A stretch of 42,484 nucleotides of DNA. Source: Burkholderiales bacterium RIFCSPLOWO2_02_FULL_57_36. GTDB lineage: Bacteria; Pseudomonadota; Gammaproteobacteria; Burkholderiales; Burkholderiaceae_D. Both the position numbers and the translations under genes were made by a program. The DNA is taken from contig MESE01000130.1 of assembly GCA_001770855.1 (NCBI GenBank), positions 1 through 42,484 on the forward strand. Direction: 5' to 3'. Positions 1 through 9,900 of this stretch are shown in pieces (the first letter of the stretch is position 1; every line of letters starts with the position of its first letter). The notes beneath the pieces were generated by a model. It searched no databases and had not been told where the DNA came from. It saw nothing but the letters and a program-made list of their open reading frames with translations.

Positions 1-84
1 AATGCTTTGCCCGCTCCTGGCTTGATGCGCGAGGCGTTCTTGCCATTGCAATTCCCGTTGCTCGACACTTGCCGATCGTTTCAT
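1..84 (-). CDS. tnpA: IS66-family accessory protein TnpA, N-terminal fragment
   Basis: Reading leftward from the ATG at 84 gives 28 codons without a stop before the window edge. The product begins MKRSASVEQRELQWQERLA and continues HQARSGQSI. The W-Q-E-R-L-A...SGQS pattern is typical of the small first protein (OrfA/TnpA) of IS66-type elements, which is required for transposition but is not itself the DDE transposase. A purine-rich GGAGAGGGA sits directly upstream of the start and serves as a ribosome-binding site. The rest of the gene, and the tnpB and tnpC genes expected after it, would lie outside the window to the left. Recognition rests on a short stretch, so the family is fairly secure but the subgroup is not. 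Confidence 0.72.
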   Translation of the reverse strand, partial: MKRSASVEQRELQWQERLAHQARSGQSI

Positions 85-147
85 TTCCCTCTCCGTGTTG
101 TTGAACGTGAGGGCATTGTGCCGGCAGCTTTCCGATGAATCTATAAC

Positions 148-167
148 ACGGCTGGCTTACCGCTTAC
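148..167 (-). repeat. Putative IS66 terminal inverted repeat
   Basis: Read on the - strand from 167 inward the sequence is GTAAGCGGTAAGCCAGCCGT. The GTAAGCG tip agrees with the IS66 family. The opposite end of the element is outside the window, so the inverted repeat pairing is inferred. Confidence 0.5.
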
Positions 168-289
168 GCTACAACAGCGGCAGCGCCGTAGTCGACTACC
201 GCTACAACAACCATCGTTACGATACTGATGCACATGAATTCGTAATTCACACACGGTCCGGGCCAAAAGTGGCTGTGCGCAACACATAG
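168..289 (+). pseudogene. Possible C-terminal remnant of a gene interrupted by the IS
   Basis: An open frame runs from the IS tip to a TAG at 287-289. It encodes about 40 residues rich in Tyr, Arg and Asn (RYNSGSAVVDYRYNNHRYDT, then a mixed tail ending VAVRNT). The YRYN..RY pattern recalls the C-terminal end of small outer-membrane glycine-zipper lipoproteins, but the match is by eye and weak. The frame stays open across the IS tip, which can happen by chance. No start or ribosome site belongs to it on this side. It could equally be noncoding. Confidence 0.25.
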
Positions 290-301
290 TAGGTCCATAA
301 A

Positions 302-317
302 ATTTCTCTTAAGAAAT
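302..317 (+). promoter_or_regulatory. Palindromic operator candidate, ATTTCT-N4-AGAAAT
   Basis: Two perfect 6-bp arms (302-307 and 312-317) flank the spacer CTTA. The matching site ahead of the second gene (39489-39504) has arms ATTTCC and GGAAAT with spacer AAAT. Both are preceded by TAAA. The innermost T:A pair of one copy is C:G in the other, so dyad symmetry is kept while the sequence changes. This argues for a selected site, either a dimeric regulator's operator or an RNA hairpin. The regulator is unknown. Confidence 0.5.
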
Positions 318-370
318 CAATTCACTTACTTCCATAAAAATACATTCCATCCCAAAAATTATTTATGTAT

Positions 371-414
371 TCCCATGAATATGGTGTTGCCATTTGTATA
401 GTTTTTCCGGTAAC
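371..414 (+). promoter_or_regulatory. Conserved 44-bp promoter candidate
   Basis: The first 23 bases (371-393) are identical to 39559-39581 and include CCATGAATATGGTGTTGCCA. The last 8 (CCGGTAAC, 407-414) match CCAGTAAC at the same distance in the other copy. TTGCCA (387-392) agrees with a sigma-70 -35 hexamer at 5 of 6 positions. TAACGT (411-416), 18 bp downstream, is a poor -10 but is conserved as TAACTT in the paralogue. Nested CCAT/ATGG dyads overlap the -35, so the block may also bind a regulator. The promoter reading is an inference. Confidence 0.5.
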
Positions 415-443
415 GTCCTATGTGTTTCAGGATGTAACCACGC

Positions 444-490
444 ATTGCCGTGTGGGAATTTATTCATCAGCACGGTGCATCAATTTCAAA
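444..490 (+). promoter_or_regulatory. Third conserved leader block
   Basis: ATTGCCGTGTGGGAAT (444-459) matches ATTGCAGAGTGGCAAT (39630-39645) at 13 of 16 positions. GTGCATCAATTTCAAA (475-490) matches 39651-39666 at 12 of 16, with about 10 bases more in this copy between the two parts. In the paralogue the first part is a dyad (ATTGC/GCAAT) that is imperfect here. It lies downstream of the proposed promoter, so it would be in the transcribed leader. The function is unknown. Confidence 0.35.
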
Positions 491-676
491 TAATTCGAAT
501 TACCAAAGCATGGGCTGAACAAGCCGCATGGGGAGATGCTTTCATCAGTCATGTGCACGTCGTGCGCAGCAAAAGAGCGACATTCGTTGCCCATTTCTGA
601 TTGATATTCCACCTCTCATTTCAAGTGTTCTACAGGTAGTTGCGGTAGACGGCCTTTGCCTGCACAAGAATATTTT

Positions 677-690
677 TTGGTTTTAACCAA
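677..690 (+). promoter_or_regulatory. Small inverted repeat TTGGTT-TT-AACCAA before the start codon
   Basis: A 6-bp perfect inverted repeat with a 2-bp spacer lies 36 bp upstream of the ATG at 727. It has no clear counterpart ahead of the second giant gene. It could be an operator or simply AT-rich chance symmetry. Confidence 0.2.
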
Positions 691-726
691 GACGCAAGAA
701 AACTTTTTATCTGAAAAAGAGCCAAC

Positions 727-936
727 ATGTCCAAGCCACAAATGAAAAACGGTGCCAAGAAAAATACAAGCAAGAAGGGCGCAATGCGACCGCTGATTAA
801 CGCGATTCGCGACGTATTCAAGGCCAAGCCGACATTAAATCCAAGGCCGAAAGATAAAAAGGTAAACCATACGGCCGCACCGCCGAAGTCAGTTCGCTTC
901 GAATCGCTCGAACCGCGCGTGCTGATGGCAGGAGAC
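727..936 (+). other. Basic N-terminus and LEPR-XLL signature
   Basis: Residues 1-57 are rich in Lys and Arg, with a helical RPLINAIRDVFKA stretch around 20-32. The signature PPKSVRFESLEPRVLMAGD follows, with FESLEPR beginning at residue 58. This signature is known from the N-terminus of many huge bacterial surface proteins and is thought to mark a processing or sorting site; its mechanism is not settled. The paralogue carries PPKSIRFESLEPRLLMSAD at the same position, with a similar MPLIKALRDAF helix. Confidence 0.85.
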
Positions 937-3900
937 GTCAATCCCGCCGCGCTGACGATCAGTGGCGCCATCGATCTGCCTGGCGAGCAGGATCGCTTCG
1001 AATTCACACTGGAAGACACCAGGAGAGTCGTTTTTGACAGCTTAACCAATCGTTCCGATTTCACCTGGAAGCTGGAAGGCGCAAACGGCGTCATTGCAAA
1101 CCCGAACTTTGCATCGACGGACGCGAGCACCGGGGCTCCAGCCTATGAGCTGGCTGCCGGCAAGTACAAACTGACGGTCGACGGAACAACCGATGCGGTC
1201 GGTTCATATGCATTGCGCGTAATCGACGCTGACGCCGCAGCCGACTTTATCGTGGGCGGTACGGTAAGCGGTGTGCTCGATACCGGCAACAAGACGGCGG
1301 TGTACCGGTTTACCGGCAATGCGGGCGACAAGCTGTTCTTCAAGGCCGGCACGGTTTCCGGCAACGCTGGATGGCGATTGATTGATCCATTTGGCCGCAC
1401 CGAGGTCCCGTTCTCAAGCATGAGCACCGACCGCGACACCTTTACCTTGCAGGCGTCCGGCGCTTACCTGCTGCTGGTGGAAGGGTATACGGCGAACACT
1501 ACGCCGGTGTCATACAGCTTTAATTTTCTTTCCGTGCAGGATGCCGCCAGTGTGTCGCTTGCGCTCGATACCACGACCGTTGCCAGCATCGACAAGATCG
1601 GCACGAGCCGCTCCTATACGTTTTCAATGACCGAACCGGGCGCAATATTGCTGGACGGATTGACCGATTCGAACCAGTTTTACTGGACGCTTACCGGTCC
1701 GACCGGCGCGCTCCTGCCGCGTCAGCAAATGATTAGCGCGGTGCCAGGCACTTCCCAATGGCTGCATTTGATCGCGGGAGATTACACCCTCAAGGTGAAT
1801 GCAAACCTCGCAACGACCGGCGATGTGGGGTTCCGTGTCCTGACCCGGGCCGCAGCGGAGACTCTGGTTCCGGGCGCCGCCATGACCGGCACGCTTGACT
1901 CGAGCCGCGGCTCGAAGATTTTTTCCGTTTCACTGCAAGCCGGTGACAGCGTGTTCATGGATGCAGCCGCTTTTACCAACGGCGCGGGTGTCTGGCGTTT
2001 GATCGACAAGTACGGCACTCAACTGGCGGTCGGTCCCAACAAGAGCCGCGTTACGGTTTCCGAAACAGCACAATACTGGCTGGTGCTGGAAGGCGCACAT
2101 GCCAACGTCGCAACCAATTCCGTGGGCTATGGATTCACGTTTCATCGCGTTCCCGATACCGATGAAGCGCTTACACTGGGGAGCGTTGTTAGCGGCGATT
2201 TGACTGTTTGGTCGCAGATCGCCGGATATAACTTTACGCTGGACGCGGCAACGCAGCTCGTTTTCGACAGCCAGACCAACCGGAGCGATCTGGTGTGGAC
2301 GCTGGTGGGGCCGCGCGGCACCGAATTCACCAATCGGAGTTTTACTTCGAGTGACGCGTTTTCCGGCGTCTCGCTTATGGCCTTGCCGGCCGGTAGTTAC
2401 AAACTGACAGTGCGCAGCAATACCAACGCCCTTGGTCCGTTTAAATTTCGTCTATCGGACGTGTCCACCGGCATCGCCATTGCCGCCGACACTGTGGTGG
2501 CCGGTTCGCTGGTACCAGGCAATAGCACCCAGATCTATCGCTTTAGCGCGGCGCCAGGTGACCGGTTTGCATTTGACAGCCTGACCTCCTCCGGTGGAGT
2601 CGCCGGATGGAGTTTGTACGATTCATTCGGCAGAAGCGTCATCGCCAATACCAACGCGGCGACCGATCGCGCGGCGTTTACGCTGGCTATCGGCGGCACC
2701 TATACGCTGCTGGTGGAAGGAAAAATCGACAACTCCCTGCAAGCCGATTACAGCTTCCAGCTCAATGCCGTCGGCACTGAAGTGCAGCCTGTATTGCCCG
2801 CAGGCGATCCGCTGGCCATGAACACCTATATTTCGGGATCTTTGACCTCCGGTGCGTTGACCCAGACCTATCGGTTTACACTCGCCAACGATCGCACGCT
2901 GGTGTTCGACGGGCAAATGAGCACGACCAACGCCCTATGGACACTGCGCGGACCGCGCGGGACCGAGGTCAGTTCGCGTTATATATATGCCAGCGACTCA
3001 TCTCAAAGAGAACCAGTTCTGAATCTGGTAGCGGGAGAGTATGCGCTGACCGTCAGCGGCACCGCCGGCGCGTATGCGTTTCAACTGATCGATCAGACGA
3101 CCTTGCCGCTGCTTACGTTGGGCGAACCAGTGACGGCCACCCGGCCCGCGAACGCGACTATTGGTTTTCGGTTCAATGCATCGGCCGGCGACCCGCTTAA
3201 CCTGGTGTCGACGGCCGGCAGCGGTTACACGCGAATTTATGACCCGTACGGCAAAATGGTGTTTGGCTGGACGTATTTGTCGACGGCGACTTTCACGGCG
3301 GCTGTTTCCGGCGTTTACACTTTCCTCAGCGAGGGTTTGTACAACGGCACCGGCACCACCAACGTCAACTTTACGCTTTTCAAGACGGTTCAACAGAGTG
3401 CGCCGCTCGTGTTTAATGACGCGATTCAAGGGTCTGTTGCGAATAAGTACGATTTCGCTAATTACACCTTTAGTGTCGACACGCCCACACCTTTGATATT
3501 TGATGCTCTCGAATTGACAGGGGCATCATATACAACCTACGTGCAATGGAAGATAACAGGTCCTTCCGGCATCGTTCGAGACTGGCAATATTTTTTCTCC
3601 GAAGGCGGATCGGAAACTCCCAACCAGTTGTTGGCGCTGGTCCCGGGGCGCTACACATTGTCGATACGCACGATTGAAGACCGGCCGGCCACCTTCAAAA
3701 TCCGGGTGCTCACCCGCGATGCTGGTATTCCGCTTACGACGGACACAGTTACAAGCGGCACACTGAACCCGGGCAACAGCACACAGATTTACCGTTTCAA
3801 TGGTGTGGCCGGCGAGCGCTATTACTTTGATGGAATTGACGCCGGGAATGCAGCGTACTGGCGTCTGCTTGATCCGACCGGAAAATACATTACCGGTACT

Positions 3901-6900
3901 TACTGTGCCAACGACTTGGCGACATTCACGCTGGCGGCGACCGGCGAATATCTGGCTGTCGTGTCAGCCGCTTTCTCAAGGTCAACCCCGGTAAATTACA
4001 GTTTCAATCTGCTGACCGAAAAGGTCAGCCGGGCGAGTATGGTGGTCAATAGCGAGGTGACCGGCTCAATCGCTGCCGTGGCAGACGTAGTCAAATATGG
4101 TTTTACGCTGGCCTCAAAGACAGTGATATACGTCAAGGCCGACGCCCAATACCAGAATTTCATCTGGAGTTTGTCAGGGCCAAAAGGTGTTGAAGCGACC
4201 AACCGAAGCTTTAGCGACTTGGCCAGTGTTCTTGTACTGCATCCGGGAAATTACGAGTTCACCGTAGGTTCCAACGGGTCCGCGCTCGGCGCCTTTGCCT
4301 TCGAACTGATGGATCTGACGAAGGCGCCTCTGCTCGAATTCGATACACCAATTCGGCTTGAAGCCAATTTGCCCGAGCGCGTCGTTGGCTACCGCTTCAC
4401 CATTACCGAAGAGCAAACGCTCGGATTCCATTCTCTGGCAGGAACTGCAAATTCAGGCCAACCGTATCAATGGCGAATTATCACCGAGCTGGGAGTAGTG
4501 CTGCAGTCGGATTACCTTTTTCGCGATAAAGAATTCACAATCAAGCCGGGCAACTATTATTTCGTGGCGAACGGCACGCGTTTTCCAGAGACGGAATATG
4601 AATTCGGTTTGTGGCGCCCTTCCGTCAAAACCACAGCTGTTTCCATCAACGCAGATATCGTCGGCAAGATCGATACAACGTGGCAGACCGCGAGCTACAC
4701 GTTCACGTTGACTGAAACGACCATGATGGCGTTCGATAACATGGGCAGTGACAGTGACGTGTATTACAGTTTGACCGGACCGAACGGCACGGTCTACTCG
4801 CGAACGTCTGTTCGAAATGCGGACTACAATTTTGCTACTTCACTTGCTCCAGGCGACTATGTACTGAGTTTTACATCGGAGTCACACGCCACCCCGGAAT
4901 TCCGGTTCAGTTTGATCGATATTGGGAGGATGCCCGCAGATCCTTTGTCGGGGCCAATAACCATCAATCTTGATCCGGGCAACTCGACGCAAGTGGTGGC
5001 ATTCGACGCGGTCGCCGGCGATATCTTCACCTATGAGCCCGGCACCCTCAATGCAGGCGATTTCAGCAATCTTCAGATCTTGGTTCGGGACGCCGATTTA
5101 GGCTATCTCTACCAGACCGAAAATGTCCAAAATAGTTTTAGTGCGTCAATCACCAAGACCGGTCGCCACTACCTCTTCTTTAGAGGGTTGTTTGCCAAAT
5201 CGGAACCCTTCGAATTCACAATCACGCCGAGCGTGCCACGCGACCGCGAACTGCCGCTGACGATCGGTGTTGAAAACACGTCGAATCTCGGCAAGTCGGG
5301 CGTGACCGACACATGGACCTTTACTCTTGACGCGCAACAGAGTGTCATGCTTGACGGTTTGCAGGGGACGAACATTACGTGGTCTCTGTTCGACTTTGCA
5401 GGAACCCAGATCGCCGGCAATCAGTCAATTTCAACCTTGGGATTGCTGAATTTGGCTGCAGGCAGCTATCGCCTGGTGGTAGAGGGCAGCAACTCGGTGC
5501 CAGGGACATACAAGTTTCGAATGCTTGACGTCGGGACCGCGGATACGTTGCAGGAGGGCGTGCCGGTTTCGGCCACGCTTCCCCTTAGCCATGCAGCCCG
5601 CATGTACCGTCTATCGGCGCAAATCGGTGATCACTTCCGCTTGCAGGCTGAGGCGAGCGCAGAGTTATCGGGCACGATATCAATCTTCAGCCCCGCCGGT
5701 GCACTGATCTACAGCCGGAGTTTGTCCGGCCCGGTGTTCGAACTGGGAATCGACAATCTCGCCGGCGATTACCTGATCGTCATTGACGGCGATTTTGCGA
5801 ATGCGGCCGCGCTGACCTACACGCTGAATGTAACACCGCTTCAGAATTCATTCGAGACGCTGGCGCCAGGCGGGCAGGTTAGCGGTAACGCGGCCTCCGG
5901 TGAGCAATATCACAGCTATCGCGTTCATCTCGACACTGCGCAGTGGCTGGGCCTGATCGACAACGGTTCCAGCGCCACCACGCGCTGGCGTCTCTCCGCC
6001 GCGCCGGCTGCGAGCAGCAGCGCGCATGTTGCCCTGGAAAGCTGGTGGTCGCCATCGCCGGTCGACGGTTTCGGATCGCCGATTTATCTTGGTGCAGGCG
6101 ATTACATATTGACGCTCTCGAACACCGATCCGGACGGCGGCGCGTATGCCGTTCAGTTAATGGACTGGGAGGTCGCTGCTCAACTGCCCCCGGAGGGAGT
6201 GCAAGGGGCCATCGCCAATGGCCGTGAGGCGGTTGCCTACCATTTTGATCTTAACTTCTTTGAACAGGTAAGCGTCAATCTCGCGACTACCGACTCTGAT
6301 AAATTGCGGTGGGCGGTCTATAGCAGCACAACCGGTGCGCTGATGTTCAGTAGCGCCACCGGCATACCGAGCGACGTTGCACTGAGGAAGGACGGATATT
6401 TCCTCGTACTGCTCGGCGCCGGAGATACGTCGGAAAGCATCGCCTATTCGCTGTCGCTGGCATACCAGCCGCCGATCGCCCTGACCGCGGGTAGCATGAC
6501 AACCGGCAGTTTTTCCGGTGATGAAGATCTGGTATACGAATTTACGAATCCCGGAAGTCCCACGCTGTTCGATTTCTTCCAGGGCGACAGCGGCATCACT
6601 TACACGTTGAGAAATTCGGACGGAGCCATCCTCAGATCCGGCGCGTTCAATTCAAACGGCTACGGTCCGTTCGAATTGATGCAGCACGGCGCTGCTACCT
6701 TCCGCCTGTACCTGCATCGCGAAAGCATGGACGTCCCGGCGGATTTCAGTTTCCGTATCGCGACACTGCCTCAGATCGCAGGCCCGGACATCGTCCTGGG
6801 GACGCCGGTAACGTTCAGCATCCCGGCGGGGGTGCAAGCCCAGGTGTATCAATTTTCCGCAAATGCGAACGACGTCATCAGCGTCACTCCCGAAACCGGT

Positions 6901-9900
6901 GGTGCAGTACGATGGCAACTCCATGACGCGATCGGTAATCTTGTTTCATCGGGCACGTCCGCGGTTGACGGGATCATCATCAACCAGACCGGGCGCTATA
7001 CGCTGATTATCGATGGGGTATCCGGCAGCACAGAACAAATCGACGGCCAGGTAACTGTTCAATGGACCGGTTATAAACCGCAACCCGGAACGCCGCTCAT
7101 TTTCGGCGCCACACTAGTCGCCAACTTGTTCAATGATGCGACCAACCTCTATCGGTTTACATTGAACGAGGAAAGTATCGTCGCGATTACGGTGAATGAA
7201 TATTCACGTTATTACATCGAATTGTCGGTGGTCGGAGACAACGGCATTACCTACGTTGCCCCGCGCTTGCAGGGATGGAGCCAGCCGATCGTTGCAGACA
7301 TTCTCAGACTGCCGCCGGGCGGCTACACCTTGAAGGTGCGCGAAGCGCAGCCAAATGTTTCCTTCACGCGCACCATGAAAGTGCGCGTGGAAGACATTGC
7401 ACAGGCAATCAGCGTGCCGAACACGACCGATCTCATTACCTCCGGCGGCTCGCGCTTCTACAAGACTACGATTGCCGCGGGCACCACGCTTTCTTACAAT
7501 GTGCAGGGCGGCAAGTGGGATCTCTACAGCCCGGACCAGGTATTTATTCAGCACCTTGACCCGAACGTGGCCACTTCGTTCAGCGTCAGCCAAACGGGTG
7601 ATTATTATCTCGTCTATTCCGCAGACACGTCTCTCTCGACTAACGGTTTCATTCCCGCCGGATCGCTGAGCTTGCGCCCACTCGCGGAAACCGTTACGCC
7701 GCTGACCATCGGATCAACGTCCCAAGCCGCTGTCAATTGGGCGACGAACGCCAGCTACACATTTACGCTAGATTCCAGCCGTCTACTGTTGCTCGATCAG
7801 CATTACTACTCCGGCTACAATGGAATCTGGTCGCTCACGCGCGACGGCGTTGCGGTCAGTACCGGTCAATTGACCTCGAATCCCGACGCGTCCGGAAATC
7901 CGGCGTTTGCGCTTGGGCCGGGCAACTACAAGCTGACGCTGAGCAGTCGCCAGATGGATGTCACTTTCCGTCTGGTGGATTTGGCGCTCGCTCCAACGTT
8001 AAGCTCGGGCGCTGCCACGAGCGGGTCGGTATTGAGAGGCCGAGCCACGCTGTACAAATTCAATGCGCTCGCAGGCGACAGCGTTGTTTACGAACCGGTA
8101 AGCATCAGCGACTACTTAGGCGGCCGCGTGCGCCTGGTAGACTCCACCGGACTTACGGTTGCCACCTTGTATTCCGGTTATACCGCCGCGGACTCCGCCA
8201 CGGTTTTCGACCTGCCGCATGCCGGAACATATTATGTCGTCTGGGACACCTGGCAGGGTAACTCCGGGGAGACGACGACCTATAACTACAATATAAAAAT
8301 GACGGTGGTTACGCCTGCCGCGCCGCTTTCGCTGCCATTGAATCAAAGGACGACCGGCACGTTGACGGCTGACGGATCGGTCAAGTATCAGTTCAGCACC
8401 ACCGGAAAGACCATGGTCTGGCTCGATACGCCCGACAGCAGCGCGCAATTGCGCTGGGACATCCTGGACGCCAACAATCAGGTGGTCGACACCGGACTGT
8501 ACGGTAGTGAAAATGCAGCGACCTACCTGAGTGTTGTGCCTGCAGCCGGCCAGTACACCTTGCGGTTCCGCCCGAATTCCTTCAGTTCTGCCAATTCAGG
8601 CAAAATCAACATCAGGCTGGTGGACGTGGCCGCCATGGCGACGGCGCTGACGAGCGGCGTTGAAGTCAGCAGCACGATCAATCCGGGCGCCGCCGCGTTC
8701 TATCGTTTTGAAGCACTGGCAGGGGAGAGCTTCGTTTACGTTCCGGCCGGTACTCCGCCAAACGGCCGATGGACCTTGACCGATTCCACCGGAAAGTCGA
8801 TTGCAAACGGCTCAACATTGCAAAGCCGTGTCGTTCAAAATCTGCCGTCCGCAGGCACTTACTATCTGGTTTACGACAGCAATGGCACCATCGATTCGAA
8901 CGGTAATCTTGCCGCGCCCGTCAGTTTCCGCTTCACGGCATCAACCGTCGCCGCGACGGCGGTGAAACTGCCGCTTTCCCTCAACACCGTTACCACTGGC
9001 GCGCTGGCGCCGGATGGAACAATCAACTACGAGTTCCAGGTGACTGGCAAGACCATGCTCTGGCTCGAATCGCTGATCGGTACGTCGTTGCTTGACTGGC
9101 AGGTATATAACGAACAAGGCGTGTTAATCACGTCCAACAGCTTGGACAATCCCGGCGCTCCGTTAATCAATCTGCAGACAGCCGGCAAGTATGTACTGAA
9201 GTTCCGGCCGCACGACCAGCTTCCCGGTATCACGTCAATCAAGTTCAGGCTGACCGACGTTGCGGCGAACGCAGCGACTTTTACCTTCGATGCCACGACT
9301 TCGGGAATCCTGGACCCTGCAAACGGCGCGAACATTTACGAAATCAATGCGCTGTCCGAGGACCGCTTCGAAATCAAGGGAATCGCTCCCCTACAGCCAA
9401 ACGTTTCATGGCGCCTGTATTCGCCGACCGGAGCGCTCCTGGGACAGGGAATGCTGGACGCGACGGGGGGCGGGGCCAATAGTTTCGCAAGCTATGGAAG
9501 CGGCAAGTATTACCTGGTGATCGACGGGACCGGCGCCAACACCGGCACGGTCAGTTACAGCTTTAACGCCGGCATCGGGAAGTACCCGTTGACGTTGAAC
9601 ACCAGGGTGGACGGTGTGGTCAGCTCGGCAAAAGCGATGCGTTATACGTTCCATACGGACGAGTTTTCCTACATGCTGTTCGACAGCCTTACCTCTCTAT
9701 CGTCGATCAGATGGAGCGTGCGCAACACGGCCGGGAACGTGTACGTCGATTCAACGATGAACACCAACTTCGACACTTTGAAATACATTCCAGGCGGGGA
9801 CTGGGTGCTCAGCGTCACCTCCACGACGAGCACGGTTCAGAACTTTTCGTTCCGCACGATCACGCAGTCGGCGGCGACGCCGCTGACGCCCGGCGTCACG

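Larger units (their letters stand above)
1..167 (-). mobile_element. Terminal part of an IS66-family insertion sequence
   Basis: The tnpA start is followed outward by 83 noncoding bases ending in CGCTTAC at 161-167. Read from the element's side, this end begins GTAAGCGGTAAGCCAGCCGT, matching the GTAAGCG type of tip known for IS66-family inverted repeats. The distance from tip to tnpA start is normal for the family. IS66 elements usually make 8-bp target duplications, so 168-175 (gctacaac) would be the flanking copy. The partner copy lies outside the window, so the duplication cannot be verified here. Confidence 0.6.
290..726 (+). promoter_or_regulatory. Upstream regulatory region of the first giant gene
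   Basis: This 437-bp AT-rich stretch holds no gene I can support. Its left part is clearly related to the region ahead of the second giant gene (39485-39666). The parts are a palindrome at 302-317, a 44-bp ungapped conserved block at 371-414 with a 23-bp identical core, a 16-bp block at 444-459 with 13 matches, and a block at 475-490 with 12 matches. The order and nearly all spacings are kept. Homology fades after about 490. If the conserved promoter is real, the mRNA leader would be about 300 nt. The start codon at 727 is preceded by only a weak purine run (AAAAAGAG). Confidence 0.65.

Noticed and set aside
380..393. Possible sigma-54 promoter (GG...TTGC) in the conserved 23-bp core.
   Set aside because: The GG-to-GC spacing is much too short for the -24/-12 pattern; a -35-like TTGCCA is a better reading.
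394..600. A 68-codon open frame in the leader of the first giant gene.
   Set aside because: It starts with TTG inside the conserved promoter block, has no ribosome site, and the homologous leader of the second gene does not keep the frame.
727..900. Sec or Tat signal peptide at the start of the giant protein.
   Set aside because: The first 57 residues are strongly basic and lack a hydrophobic core or twin-arginine motif.
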